The notes beneath the pieces were generated by a model, which saw nothing but the letters and a program-made list of their open reading frames with translations, searched no databases and was not told where the DNA came from. From Pseudactinotalea suaedae (GTDB lineage Bacteria > Actinomycetota > Actinomycetes > Actinomycetales > Beutenbergiaceae), in assembly GCF_009733815.1 (NCBI RefSeq), contig NZ_WNXY01000002.1, forward strand, positions 1 to 64,000: a stretch of 64,000 bases of DNA, given 5' to 3'. The position numbers were made by a program, and so were the translations under genes. Below, one piece after another: positions 14,946-23,370 of this stretch. Each line of letters begins with the position of its first letter. The first letter of the stretch is position 1.

Positions 14946-17486
14946 ATGGTCGCCGAACCCGTCCCGGTGGCCGAGCTCATCGAGCGGGCCCGCGCGGCCA
15001 GCTCGATGGGACGGCCCTCCGCCGCGGAGCAGATGCTGCGCCGTGCCATCCGTGTCCTGTCGCGACCCAGGGCCACCCCCGAGGACCGGGTGCTGCGTGG
15101 GTTCGCCACCATCACGCTGGCCTCCCCCGTGTTCGAGCGGGGCGGTCTGGACCCTGCGCTCGCCCTCCTCGACGAGGCCGACGCCCTCGTCCCCGGGCGA
15201 GCGGGTGACGGCGTTCGCGCCCTCGGTCTGGTCCAGCGGGCCGGGCTGCTCGCCCGCTGTGGTCACTGGCGGGTGGCGGTCGACCTGCTGAGCACGCTCG
15301 GTCCCACGAGCGAGTGGTTGACGCCTCGCCAGCTGGCCTCCGTGCATCTCAACCGCGCCACGGCACGGCTGTACCTCGGCGACCACCGCCGTTGCATGGT
15401 CGACCTGCAGACCGCGCTCGACCTCGCCGAGACCGCGGGGGCGCCCGACCTGGAGTTCAAGGCGCGCCACAACCTCGGCTACACCCGTTTCCTCACCGGC
15501 GACGTGCCCGGCGCGCTTCACGCGATGGGCGAGGCGGACCGCATGGACGTCGGTGTCGCTCGCGCCACCGCCAAGCGCGACTACGCGCGCGTGCTCATGA
15601 ACTCCGGCCTGGCCGACGAGGCCGCACCGCTGCTGCAGGAGGCCGTGGCGATCGCCACCGAGCTGCGGCTGCACCACGAGGTCGGCGAGGCGCTCGTCGA
15701 CACCGCACGCCTCGAGCTGCTGCGCGGGCATCCGGACCGGGCCGCGACGGCCGCCACCCGCGCGGGTCGCCTGTTCCGGCGTCGGGGCGCCGACGGCTGG
15801 TGGGTGCAGGCGGAGATCCTGCGCGCCGAGGCCGCCCTGGCCGCGGGGCTGCGGCCCCGGGCGGCCGCGCAGCTGGCCGAGCGGTTGCAGGAGCTCCCGA
15901 CCCAGTCGCGCGTCGTCCGCCGCGCCGCGCTGCTGGCCGCGACCGAGGCCAGTCTGGCCGCCGGTGACCAGGACCGAGCCACCCGGTTGCTCGCCCAGGT
16001 GCGCGGCACGGCGACCTCGCCGGCCGGTCGTCTCCAGCAGGACTGGCTGGCGGCGCGGCTCGCGCTCGCCGCGGGCCAGCGCACCCGTGCCCGGCGCCGG
16101 CTCCGCGACGCCGCTCGACGGATGGCCGAGCAGCAGGCACGGCCCGCCTCCCTCGATGCCCGCACCGCCTTCGCGCTGCACGCGGGCCGGCTCGTCACCC
16201 TCGACGTCGATATCGCCCTCGCGACCGGCTCGCCCAGCCGCGTGCTCACCGCGACCGAGCGCTGGCGCGCGGCCACCACCCGCATGCCGAGCCTGGTCCC
16301 GCACCAGGACGGCTTGCTGGACGAGCTGTTCACCCAGCTCCGGGTGCTCCGCTCACAGCTTCGCGACGGCGCCGACGCACCCGGGACCGACGCGCTGACC
16401 TGGCGCGTGCAGGAGCTCGAACGGGCGATCCGGCAGCGTGAGTGGGAGCTCGCCGACGACGACGGGAGCACCGGGCTGCTGCGACCGGTGCGGGCCGCCG
16501 AGGTCAGCGCGTTCGCCGCGCAGAGCGATACCGACGTGATCGCGCTGTTCGCGGCCGCGGGCCGGCTCGGTGCGGTGACGATCGATGCACGCGGCACGCG
16601 CCTGCACGATCTCGGCGACGCCGACCACGTCGCCGAACAGAACCGGCTGCTCCTCGCCGACGTGGCGATGGCCGGGCGCCGGTTGCCCTCCTCGCTCGCC
16701 GCCGTCGTGCGTCGTTCCCTCGCCAGGAGGCTCGACGGCGTCGCTCGGCTCATCCCGTGGCCGATGACCCGGTCGAGACTCGTCGTCGTCCGGACCAAGG
16801 TGCTGCGATCCCTGCCCTGGCGGCTGCTCCCCGGGCTGGACGAGCGACCGCTGGTCGTCGCCTTCTCGCTGACCGCGTGGGTGGCGGGTGAGCGCGACCC
16901 GGCGCAGGTCGACCGCGTCGCGGCGCTGGCCGGTCCCGGGCTGGAGCGCGGCGAGGACGAGGCGGCCGCCGTCGCCCGCGCCTGGGGCGAGCACGGCTCC
17001 GCGGTGGCGCACGCCACCGGCACCGATCTCACCGAGGCGCTCGTGAGCGCCGACGTGGTGCACGTGGCGGCGCACGGCCACCACCATGAGCAGAACGCGC
17101 TGTTCTCCTCGGTCACGATGCACGACGGCCCGCTGTTCGCCTACGAGCTGCAGCGCCGCGGCGTGCGGGCGGGGCACGTGGTGCTCTCGGCGTGCGACAC
17201 CGGTCGGGCGTTGATCCGGCCCGGCGACGAGTCGATCGGCCTGACTGCGAGCATGCTGGCCTGCGGCGCCCGCAGCGTCGTGGCCGCGGTGGCTGCGGTG
17301 GACGACGGCGTCGCCGCCCGGCTGATGGGCGCCTACCACCAGCGGCTCGCGAGCGGGCTCACGTCCTCCGAGGCGCTGCACCGCGCCACCGCGGACGTCG
17401 ATTCCGCCGCGGCAGCCCGCCTGTTCTCGACCTACGGCTCGGACTGGCAGATCGGCGCACGGCCCGACCGGGTCCAGGGCGGGTGA
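14946..17486 (+). CDS. TPR - CHAT caspase-like cysteine protease
   Basis: 846 residues. The N-terminal two thirds are TPR-type helical repeats (ALALLDEADAL, ATARLYLGDHRRCMVDLQTALDLA, DEAAPLLQEAVAIA). The C-terminal CHAT (clan CD) protease domain has catalytic H710 (VAAHGHHH) and C750 (LSACDTG), with the conserved GxxSIGLTASMLACGARSVV segment after it. CHAT proteases linked to TPR sensors act in signalling and antiphage cell death, for example the gasdermin and type III-E CRISPR contexts. A TAGGCT at 14911-14916 could give it a private promoter, but it is only 45 bp from the preceding stop. Together with the S8 protease it makes a two-protease cassette. Confidence 0.88.
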   Translation: MVAEPVPVAELIERARAASSMGRPSAAEQMLRRAIRVLSRPRATPEDRVLRGFATITLASPVFERGGLDPALALLDEADALVPGRAGDGVRALGLVQRAGLLARCGHWRVAVDLLSTLGPTSEWLTPRQLASVHLNRATARLYLGDHRRCMVDLQTALDLAETAGAPDLEFKARHNLGYTRFLTGDVPGALHAMGEADRMDVGVARATAKRDYARVLMNSGLADEAAPLLQEAVAIATELRLHHEVGEALVDTARLELLRGHPDRAATAATRAGRLFRRRGADGWWVQAEILRAEAALAAGLRPRAAAQLAERLQELPTQSRVVRRAALLAATEASLAAGDQDRATRLLAQVRGTATSPAGRLQQDWLAARLALAAGQRTRARRRLRDAARRMAEQQARPASLDARTAFALHAGRLVTLDVDIALATGSPSRVLTATERWRAATTRMPSLVPHQDGLLDELFTQLRVLRSQLRDGADAPGTDALTWRVQELERAIRQREWELADDDGSTGLLRPVRAAEVSAFAAQSDTDVIALFAAAGRLGAVTIDARGTRLHDLGDADHVAEQNRLLLADVAMAGRRLPSSLAAVVRRSLARRLDGVARLIPWPMTRSRLVVVRTKVLRSLPWRLLPGLDERPLVVAFSLTAWVAGERDPAQVDRVAALAGPGLERGEDEAAAVARAWGEHGSAVAHATGTDLTEALVSADVVHVAAHGHHHEQNALFSSVTMHDGPLFAYELQRRGVRAGHVVLSACDTGRALIRPGDESIGLTASMLACGARSVVAAVAAVDDGVAARLMGAYHQRLASGLTSSEALHRATADVDSAAAARLFSTYGSDWQIGARPDRVQGG

Positions 17487-17488
17487 GG

Positions 17489-17506
17489 GCGCACCCGCAG
17501 GTGCGT
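17489..17506. terminator. Bidirectional hairpin between convergent operons
   Basis: The stem GCGCACC / GGTGCGT with a CGCA loop lies in the 24-bp gap between the CHAT stop and the FHA stop. It lacks a T tract, as is usual in high-GC actinobacteria. Confidence 0.55.
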
Positions 17507-17510
17507 CGCC

Positions 17511-18443
17511 TCAGACCTCGCCCGGCAGCGCCAGCCGGATCACCAGGCGGGTCCAGCCGCCGATGAACACCCGGTCGTCCTCGGCCAGCTCGCGCCGGTC
17601 CCCGGGGGTCAGCGGCGTGGTCGGCAACGGGTCGCCGGTGTGGCTCACGTAGGTGCCGTTCGCGGAGTCGAGGTCCTCGACCCACCAGCGCAGCCCGTCG
17701 GTGGTGAGCTGGCAGTGCCGGCGCGAGACGCCGGTGTCCTCACCGGCGTCCACGTCGGGCTTGATGCCCCGCGAGGCCGACGGCCGCCCGACCAGCACGC
17801 TCTTCGCGCGCAACGGCACCACGTGCGGCGAACCCGGCGCCGGCATCCGGTCCTCGGGATCCTGGGCCGCGTACCAGTCCGGGTCCACCCAGACCTCGGC
17901 GACCCACTGGTCCGGTCCGGGTGCCGGCGGCGTGGGCAGCCCACCGCTGCTCGCCGGCTGCTCCGACCCCGGGTCCGCCTCACCCGGGGCGACGGCGGCA
18001 GGCTCGTTCTCCGCCGGGTCGCCCTGGGCCGGGTCGCCCTCGGCCGGGTCCGGCTCGGCCGGGTCGGGGCCGCCGGGCTCAGGGTCGCTGGGACCGGGGT
18101 CGCCGGTGCCCGGGTCGCTCGGCTGGGGGTCGCCGGGCTTGGGGTCGCTCGGTCGGGGACCACTGGGCCCCGGATCGCTCGGCAGCGCCCAGGGGTCGGC
18201 GTTGATCGGCTGCGGGGCCGTGCCCGTGGTGAAGTCGTACCCGCAGTTCTCGCAGAACAGCGCGCCCGGGGCTGCGGGCGAGCCGCAGTGCGGGCAGGTG
18301 GTGGCAGCGGTGGACGCCTCGGTGGGCTCGGCCGGGCTGGGCACCGCGGGGCCGGCGCTGGTCGCCGCCTCGATCGGCGCGCCGCAGATGTCGCAGTAGT
18401 CCTCGGACTCCGAGGTGTGCCCCTGCGGACAGACCGCGCTCAC
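17511..18443 (-). CDS. Zinc-ribbon and FHA-domain protein
   Basis: 310 residues; GTG start overlapping the VWA stop. The N-terminus has two zinc ribbons (CPQGH...CDICG at about 5-21 and CPHCG...CENCG at about 50-67). Residues about 80-170 are a low-complexity Pro/Asp/Gly/Glu linker (SDPGPSGPRPSDPKPGDP type). The C-terminal FHA domain (about 215-305) has the phosphothreonine-binding pattern VGR...SRRH...NGTYV. FHA domains read threonine phosphorylation, so this last gene of the operon is the likely reader or substrate of the PknG-like kinase, in the place GarA/OdhI takes in mycobacteria and corynebacteria. It is not a GarA orthologue by architecture. Confidence 0.85.
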   Translation of the reverse strand: MSAVCPQGHTSESEDYCDICGAPIEAATSAGPAVPSPAEPTEASTAATTCPHCGSPAAPGALFCENCGYDFTTGTAPQPINADPWALPSDPGPSGPRPSDPKPGDPQPSDPGTGDPGPSDPEPGGPDPAEPDPAEGDPAQGDPAENEPAAVAPGEADPGSEQPASSGGLPTPPAPGPDQWVAEVWVDPDWYAAQDPEDRMPAPGSPHVVPLRAKSVLVGRPSASRGIKPDVDAGEDTGVSRRHCQLTTDGLRWWVEDLDSANGTYVSHTGDPLPTTPLTPGDRRELAEDDRVFIGGWTRLVIRLALPGEV

Positions 18444-19717
18444 TTGCGCACCCGGGTGGTCTTGGTCGACGCCGTGTCCAGCGCCATCTCGTCCAGTTTG
18501 TCGGTGTTCCGCTTGAGGCGCACGGTGCCCTGCTCCTCGTTCTCGATCTCGACGACGCGCCGCAGGCGCGAGGTGGCCTCGTCGTTGCCGGTCTCCTTCG
18601 CGAGCTGGACGGCGCGACCGAGCTTGACGGTCGCCGTCGCCTCGTCACCGGCCGCCTTGGCGGCCAGACCGTCCTGGATGGCCTCCGCGAGCTCGGCCTG
18701 CCCCGTGTAGTGCGCGACCTCGGGGTTGATCCGCGCGGTGAGGTTCGAGTCGCTCGACCACATCGCCTTGACCAGACCCGATGCCTGCACCTGGTCGCCG
18801 GTGACGATCTGCACGCGCGCGGCGAGCTGCTCGGCGCCGACCGGCTTCGAGCCCACCCGCACCGCCACGTGGTACTCGCGGCTCTCGTCGCCCCAGCTGC
18901 CGGTCGGGAAGCCGCTGGTCAGCGGGTTCACCACGGTCTTGCGGGGCGTCAGGTCGTCCAGCTTGGGCGAGACCTGCTTGACGAACAGCAGCTGCGAGCC
19001 CTGCGGCGCCCACACGCGCAGCTGCGCCTCGGCCACGCCACGGGCCATCGACTCCCCCAGCATCTGCCGGAAGCTCGCGGCGATCTGGGAGGGGTCGCGG
19101 ATCAGCTCGTCCGAGCCCATCAGCGCCGAGGCGATCTCACGGACCTCGGCCACCACGTAGCGAGAGCCGACGCCGCGGGCGTCGCAGCGGAACTGACCCT
19201 GCAGCCGCTCGAGCGTCGCGGTCAGCTGGGACTTGGGCTCGGACTCGTTCTTGCCGTCGGTCAGCAGGATGGCGTGCCGACGGGCGCCGTGCGGGACGGT
19301 CGTGAACAGCTGGCCCGCCAGCTGCAGCCAGGTGCTCATCGCGGTGCCACCACCGGCGCGCATCATGCCGATCGCGCGCTTGGCCTCGGCCCGGGCCGCC
19401 GGCTCCATCCGGACCATGGCCGACGGCGCGTTCGGGTACGGGAACACCCGGTTCGCGACGTGGCTGCCGCCGACGATCGCGAACCACGTGCCGTCCACGA
19501 TCACGTCGAGCGCGACCTTGGCCGCCTCCTGTGCGGCCGCGAAGCTCGCACCCGCCATCGAGCCCGAGGTGTCGATCATGATCACCTCGGCGGCCTCCAA
19601 GGACCCTGCCGACGCCGCACCGGCGCCCGACGCGGTGACCCGCACGATCGCGTGCACGTCGGTGGCGCCCTCGGCCAAGAACTCGTTCTGGAACACCTCG
19701 GCGGTGAAGCTGGCCAT
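18440..19717 (-). CDS. von Willebrand factor type A domain protein
   Basis: 425 residues. The VWA domain covers about 40-240 with an intact MIDAS: DTSGSMAG at 49-56, the Thr in AGGGTAMSTW and the Asp in LLTDGKNE. The C-terminal part (from about 330) is helical and charged, ending KTTRVRK. No signal peptide. VWA proteins with a PP2C phosphatase, kinase and FHA protein form metal-dependent assemblies in stress-signalling loci, including tellurite-resistance-type ones. It is 57 bp downstream of the phosphatase gene and overlaps the FHA gene. Confidence 0.87.
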   Translation of the reverse strand: MASFTAEVFQNEFLAEGATDVHAIVRVTASGAGAASAGSLEAAEVIMIDTSGSMAGASFAAAQEAAKVALDVIVDGTWFAIVGGSHVANRVFPYPNAPSAMVRMEPAARAEAKRAIGMMRAGGGTAMSTWLQLAGQLFTTVPHGARRHAILLTDGKNESEPKSQLTATLERLQGQFRCDARGVGSRYVVAEVREIASALMGSDELIRDPSQIAASFRQMLGESMARGVAEAQLRVWAPQGSQLLFVKQVSPKLDDLTPRKTVVNPLTSGFPTGSWGDESREYHVAVRVGSKPVGAEQLAARVQIVTGDQVQASGLVKAMWSSDSNLTARINPEVAHYTGQAELAEAIQDGLAAKAAGDEATATVKLGRAVQLAKETGNDEATSRLRRVVEIENEEQGTVRLKRNTDKLDEMALDTASTKTTRVRK

Positions 19718-19774
19718 CGTCTCTCCTGTCCTTCGCCCTGCAGGCTATCCGGTCCGTGTGCCGTTGCCCGGCGG

Positions 19775-21064
19775 TCAGCCGGGAAGCCGTGCGAGCACGG
19801 CCGTGATGTTGTCGCGACCACCCTGGTCGTTGGCCCAGGACACGAGCGCGCCGGCGACGTCGGTCGCGATCGCGCCCTCCCCTGCCGCCGCGACGGTTGA
19901 CCGGACCAGCTCGCCCAGGTCGTCCGCCTCGGCACAGTAGTTCCACAGGCCGTCCGAGCACAGCAGCAGCCAGCCGGGAGTCGTCGCCATCAGGGTGTCG
20001 GTGCGGGGCTTCAGCTCGGGCGCGTCCGGGCCGAGCCAGCGCGTGATCGCGTGCGCGTGCGGCGAGGACTCGACGCGGCTCGCCGGCACGCCGAGCTCGA
20101 GCATCTCCTGCGCCCACGAGTCGTCGATCGTCAGGCGGACCCCTCGGCCCTCGTCGGGCAACCAGTACGCCCGCGAATCACCGACGGAGGCGACGACGAC
20201 CCGCTGGTCGTGCACCACGGCAGCCACGTAGGTGCACGACGGCGCGTCCGAGGGCTGCTCGACCGGGACCGCCAGCACCGCCTCGTTGGCGCGCGCGGCC
20301 GCGTCGTCGTGGAGCACGCCCCAGGCGCTCGTCCGTGCGCCGCCGGGAGGTTCGGTGACCTCGCGCGGTCCACCTGGCGCACCCTCGGCGAGCGTGGCCA
20401 GCGCGGCCGCGCAGGCCGCGAGGCTGGCCTGGTCCGACAGCGGCGCGGTCGAGACGCCGTCGCACACCACGATCATCGTGACGCCGCCGACGATGTCCAG
20501 CGCCATGGCGTCCTCGTTGCGTGCGTGGGTGATGCCGCGGTCGCAGACCCCACCCACGGTCGCGCTCGGCGAGACCTCGAAGTGGTCGCGCTCGCTCATC
20601 GCCGGAGCGCCGCACTCCTCGCAATAGCCGTCCGCGGCCACCCGCCCGCCGCACCGGGCGCACGGACGTGCGGGAGGCGCGGCGGCCGCCGCGACGACCG
20701 GCTCAGGCTCCGGCGCGGCACCGGTCATCGGGGACCCGCACACCTCGCAGAACTTCGAGCCCGCGGCCACCTGCGCACCGCACGACGGGCAGGCGACGTC
20801 GGGCTCGCTCTCGGACTCACCCGTGGACTCGGGCTCGACCGCACGCGTCGCCTCGGACGCGGGCTCGACCGCAGGCGCCGCCGGGGACTCGGGCTCGTCG
20901 ACCGGCCCGGCCTCCGGGCTCGTCCGGGTCTCGGCGGGCGCCCCCGGCTCGTCGGGGTCGGTGATCTTCACGTGCTCCGGCACCGGGAGCCCGCTCTCGG
21001 GCAGCCCCTCCGCGGGCACCTGGCCCGCTGGTCGCTGCGCGTCGCCGGTCGTCGGTTCACTCAC
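19775..21064 (-). CDS. PP2C-type Ser/Thr phosphatase with zinc ribbons
   Basis: About 429 residues. Two GTG codons are possible; 21064 is chosen because it gives the same GTGA overlap used by the neighbouring genes. An acidic N-terminus leads to two zinc ribbons (CPSCG...CEVCG and CARCG...CEECG), then a PP2C domain with the metal-binding motifs ARNEDAM, VVCDGVS, VGDSRAYW, SDGLW and GGRDNIT. It should remove phosphate from Ser/Thr residues placed by the PknG-like kinase encoded just upstream. Soluble, with no membrane segment, unlike PstP. Confidence 0.9.
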   Translation of the reverse strand: MSEPTTGDAQRPAGQVPAEGLPESGLPVPEHVKITDPDEPGAPAETRTSPEAGPVDEPESPAAPAVEPASEATRAVEPESTGESESEPDVACPSCGAQVAAGSKFCEVCGSPMTGAAPEPEPVVAAAAAPPARPCARCGGRVAADGYCEECGAPAMSERDHFEVSPSATVGGVCDRGITHARNEDAMALDIVGGVTMIVVCDGVSTAPLSDQASLAACAAALATLAEGAPGGPREVTEPPGGARTSAWGVLHDDAAARANEAVLAVPVEQPSDAPSCTYVAAVVHDQRVVVASVGDSRAYWLPDEGRGVRLTIDDSWAQEMLELGVPASRVESSPHAHAITRWLGPDAPELKPRTDTLMATTPGWLLLCSDGLWNYCAEADDLGELVRSTVAAAGEGAIATDVAGALVSWANDQGGRDNITAVLARLPG

Positions 21065-23370
21065 CACAGGGTCCAGTTCCGTACAGCGTTGGCGCGGTCG
21101 ACGAGCGCGATGCGCTCGCCGCGGGTGTCGGCGATGCGGGCCCGCTCGCGGTAGGCGGCCTCGACCGCGTCACGCAACGGACGCTCCTGCGCAGGCACGT
21201 CGGCGATCTGCGCACCCATCGGTGCGTTCGTCCGATGCACCTGGGCGAGCGCGGCCTCCAGCACCTCGATACGGAGGTCCGCCCGGGCTGCAGGACTGAG
21301 CGGGACGCCGTCGATGCTGCGCAGCGCGTCGTCGAGCGCCTGCAGACCGCGACCGGACGCCGTCAGCGCACGCGCCCGCTGCAGCCGTGCCGCCGGGTAG
21401 GAGCCACGGGTCGGTGCCACCAGGTCGAGCGAGCGCAGCACGCCGTCGAGATCCTGCCTCCTGCTGCGGATCCGGGTCAGCCCGAACGCCGACGGCGCGG
21501 TGTAGTTGGCGTCGGAGCGCGCGCACACCACGTAGAGCGACTCGGCCACGTCCAGCTCGCCGGAGACCTCGCAGGCGGTCGCCAGCGCCAGCTTGGGCGC
21601 CAGCTCGCCGGGTACCTGCCCGTACACGGCGTTGAAGGACGCGACCGCCGTCGCGGCGTCGTTGCCGGCCAGGTCGGCCAGCCCGCCGATCCACAGCGCC
21701 CGCCACTCCCACGGGTCGTCCGCGAGGATCTCCCCGATCAGCGAGCGGGCCACGTCGATCCGGTTGGCCGCCACGGCCGCCTGGGCGATCGCGAGCTGGA
21801 CCTCGACCGTGCGCTCCGGTGCCTTGTTGAGCGCGGTCACCCGAGCGACCGGGTCGGCCACGTTGACGCCGGCGAGGAAGCTCGCCATCGGGTCGGAGGG
21901 GTCCACCTCGAGCTCGGGAAGCTCGTGCCACATCAGCGGCCGCTCGGGCACGTCGACCGTGGGGGCGGTGAACAGCGCCGACGCCGACGAGGTGGTGGCG
22001 GGGTTGCCCGGCCCGCGGTCGGCGGAGACCACCTCGCGCAGCACACCGAGCAGCTGCACGCGCATCTCGTCCACCGACCCGAACCGGTCGTCGGGGTTGG
22101 GCGCGCAGGCCTTGGCCAGCAGCCGGTAGAACGAGTCGTACGTGCCGAACACCGGGGTGTCCGCGACCGGCGGCAACGACGCCACGTAGGTCGAGGTGTT
22201 GCCGCGGAAGTCCAGCACCAGCGTCGCGAGCGTGCGGCCGATCGTGTAGATGTCGGACGCGACCGAGGGACCGAGCTCGGCGACCTCGGGTGCCTGGTAG
22301 CCGACCGTGCCGAAGATCGCCGACACGTCGTCGTCGACCCGGCGCACACCGCCCATGTCGATGAGCTTGACGCCCTCGCCCTGCTGGATGATGTTGTCGG
22401 GCTTGAAGTCGCAGTACAGCAGGTTGTGGTCGTGCAGGTACGCGAACGCCGGCAGCACCTCGAGCACGTAGGCGAGCGCCTGGTCGACCGGCAGCGGGTC
22501 CACGACGCCGTGATTGGCGTCGCGGCGGTCCTTGAGGATGTCCTTGAGCGACTTGCCGCCCACGTACTCCATGACGGTGTACCCGGCGTCGTCGTGGACC
22601 ACGAAGTTGTAGATCTCGACGATCAGCGGGTGCTCGACCTCGGCCAGGAACCGCTGCTCGGCGATCGCGGCCGCCGCGGCATCGGCGTCGTCGGCGTTCA
22701 GCAGGCCCTTGAGGACGACCCAGCGCCCGGACACGTTGCGGTCCCGTGCCAGGTAGATCCATCCCAGGCCGCCGTGGGCGAGGCACCCGACCACCTCGTA
22801 CTGACCGGCGACCAGCTCGCCCGGCTTGAGCACCGGGTCGAAGTTGAACTTCGCGCCGCACGCCGGGCAGAAGCCGGAGGACCGGCCCTGCACCTCGCCG
22901 CGCGACCGACCCACAGGGCCGCCGCAGGAGGCGCAGTAGCGCTTCCGCTCGGGCACCTCGGCGACCGGCATGATCGCCTGCAGCGGGTCGGCCACCGGGA
23001 CCGGCGGCACCGTGGTGAGCCCGGCGCCCAGGCGGTGCCCGCGCAACCGGGTGGAGCCGGTGCCGACGCGGCGCGTCGTCCGCGACCCGGTGCGCGCGGA
23101 ACCGATGGCGGTCGAGGCCAGCCGTGCCGACGATGTGCGGGTCGAGTCGCGGTGCTCCGGTCCGCGCATCGCCGAGGTCTTGCCCGAGTCCGGGCGTGCC
23201 TCCGGCATGCCGGCGCCGAGCACCGCCGACGGCGAGGCACCGCCCGTCGGCGTCGCCGCCGCGGCGGAGGCCGCCGTGGCACCTCCGCCCGAGGACTCGG
23301 GCGAGCCGCAGACGTTGCACCAGCCGTCCTCGTAGGTGCCGGTGCAGCCCGGTTGCGTGCAAGCGGTCAC
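21061..23370 (-). CDS. pknG: PknG-like serine/threonine protein kinase with zinc ribbon and TPR domain
   Basis: 769 residues. An extra zinc ribbon is at the N-terminus (C4, C9, C18, C21); a low-complexity region runs to about 140; the rubredoxin-like site is C146, C149, C168, C171; the kinase domain runs about 190-440 with the glycine loop AHGGLGW, K221, the catalytic loop YCDFKPDN (D321) and metal-binding D338 in DMG; a C-terminal TPR region follows. The order rubredoxin - kinase - TPR, the missing Arg before the catalytic Asp and DMG in place of DFG are all PknG features. The partners GlnH and GlnX are encoded upstream, matching the mycobacterial pathway that senses aspartate/glutamate and controls 2-oxoglutarate metabolism. 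Confidence 0.92.
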   Translation of the reverse strand: MTACTQPGCTGTYEDGWCNVCGSPESSGGGATAASAAAATPTGGASPSAVLGAGMPEARPDSGKTSAMRGPEHRDSTRTSSARLASTAIGSARTGSRTTRRVGTGSTRLRGHRLGAGLTTVPPVPVADPLQAIMPVAEVPERKRYCASCGGPVGRSRGEVQGRSSGFCPACGAKFNFDPVLKPGELVAGQYEVVGCLAHGGLGWIYLARDRNVSGRWVVLKGLLNADDADAAAAAIAEQRFLAEVEHPLIVEIYNFVVHDDAGYTVMEYVGGKSLKDILKDRRDANHGVVDPLPVDQALAYVLEVLPAFAYLHDHNLLYCDFKPDNIIQQGEGVKLIDMGGVRRVDDDVSAIFGTVGYQAPEVAELGPSVASDIYTIGRTLATLVLDFRGNTSTYVASLPPVADTPVFGTYDSFYRLLAKACAPNPDDRFGSVDEMRVQLLGVLREVVSADRGPGNPATTSSASALFTAPTVDVPERPLMWHELPELEVDPSDPMASFLAGVNVADPVARVTALNKAPERTVEVQLAIAQAAVAANRIDVARSLIGEILADDPWEWRALWIGGLADLAGNDAATAVASFNAVYGQVPGELAPKLALATACEVSGELDVAESLYVVCARSDANYTAPSAFGLTRIRSRRQDLDGVLRSLDLVAPTRGSYPAARLQRARALTASGRGLQALDDALRSIDGVPLSPAARADLRIEVLEAALAQVHRTNAPMGAQIADVPAQERPLRDAVEAAYRERARIADTRGERIALVDRANAVRNWTLW

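Noticed and set aside
17511-18443. GarA/OdhI orthologue
   Set aside because: It has an FHA domain but also two zinc ribbons and a long Pro/Asp linker and lacks the short GarA layout with the N-terminal ETTS-type phosphomotif.
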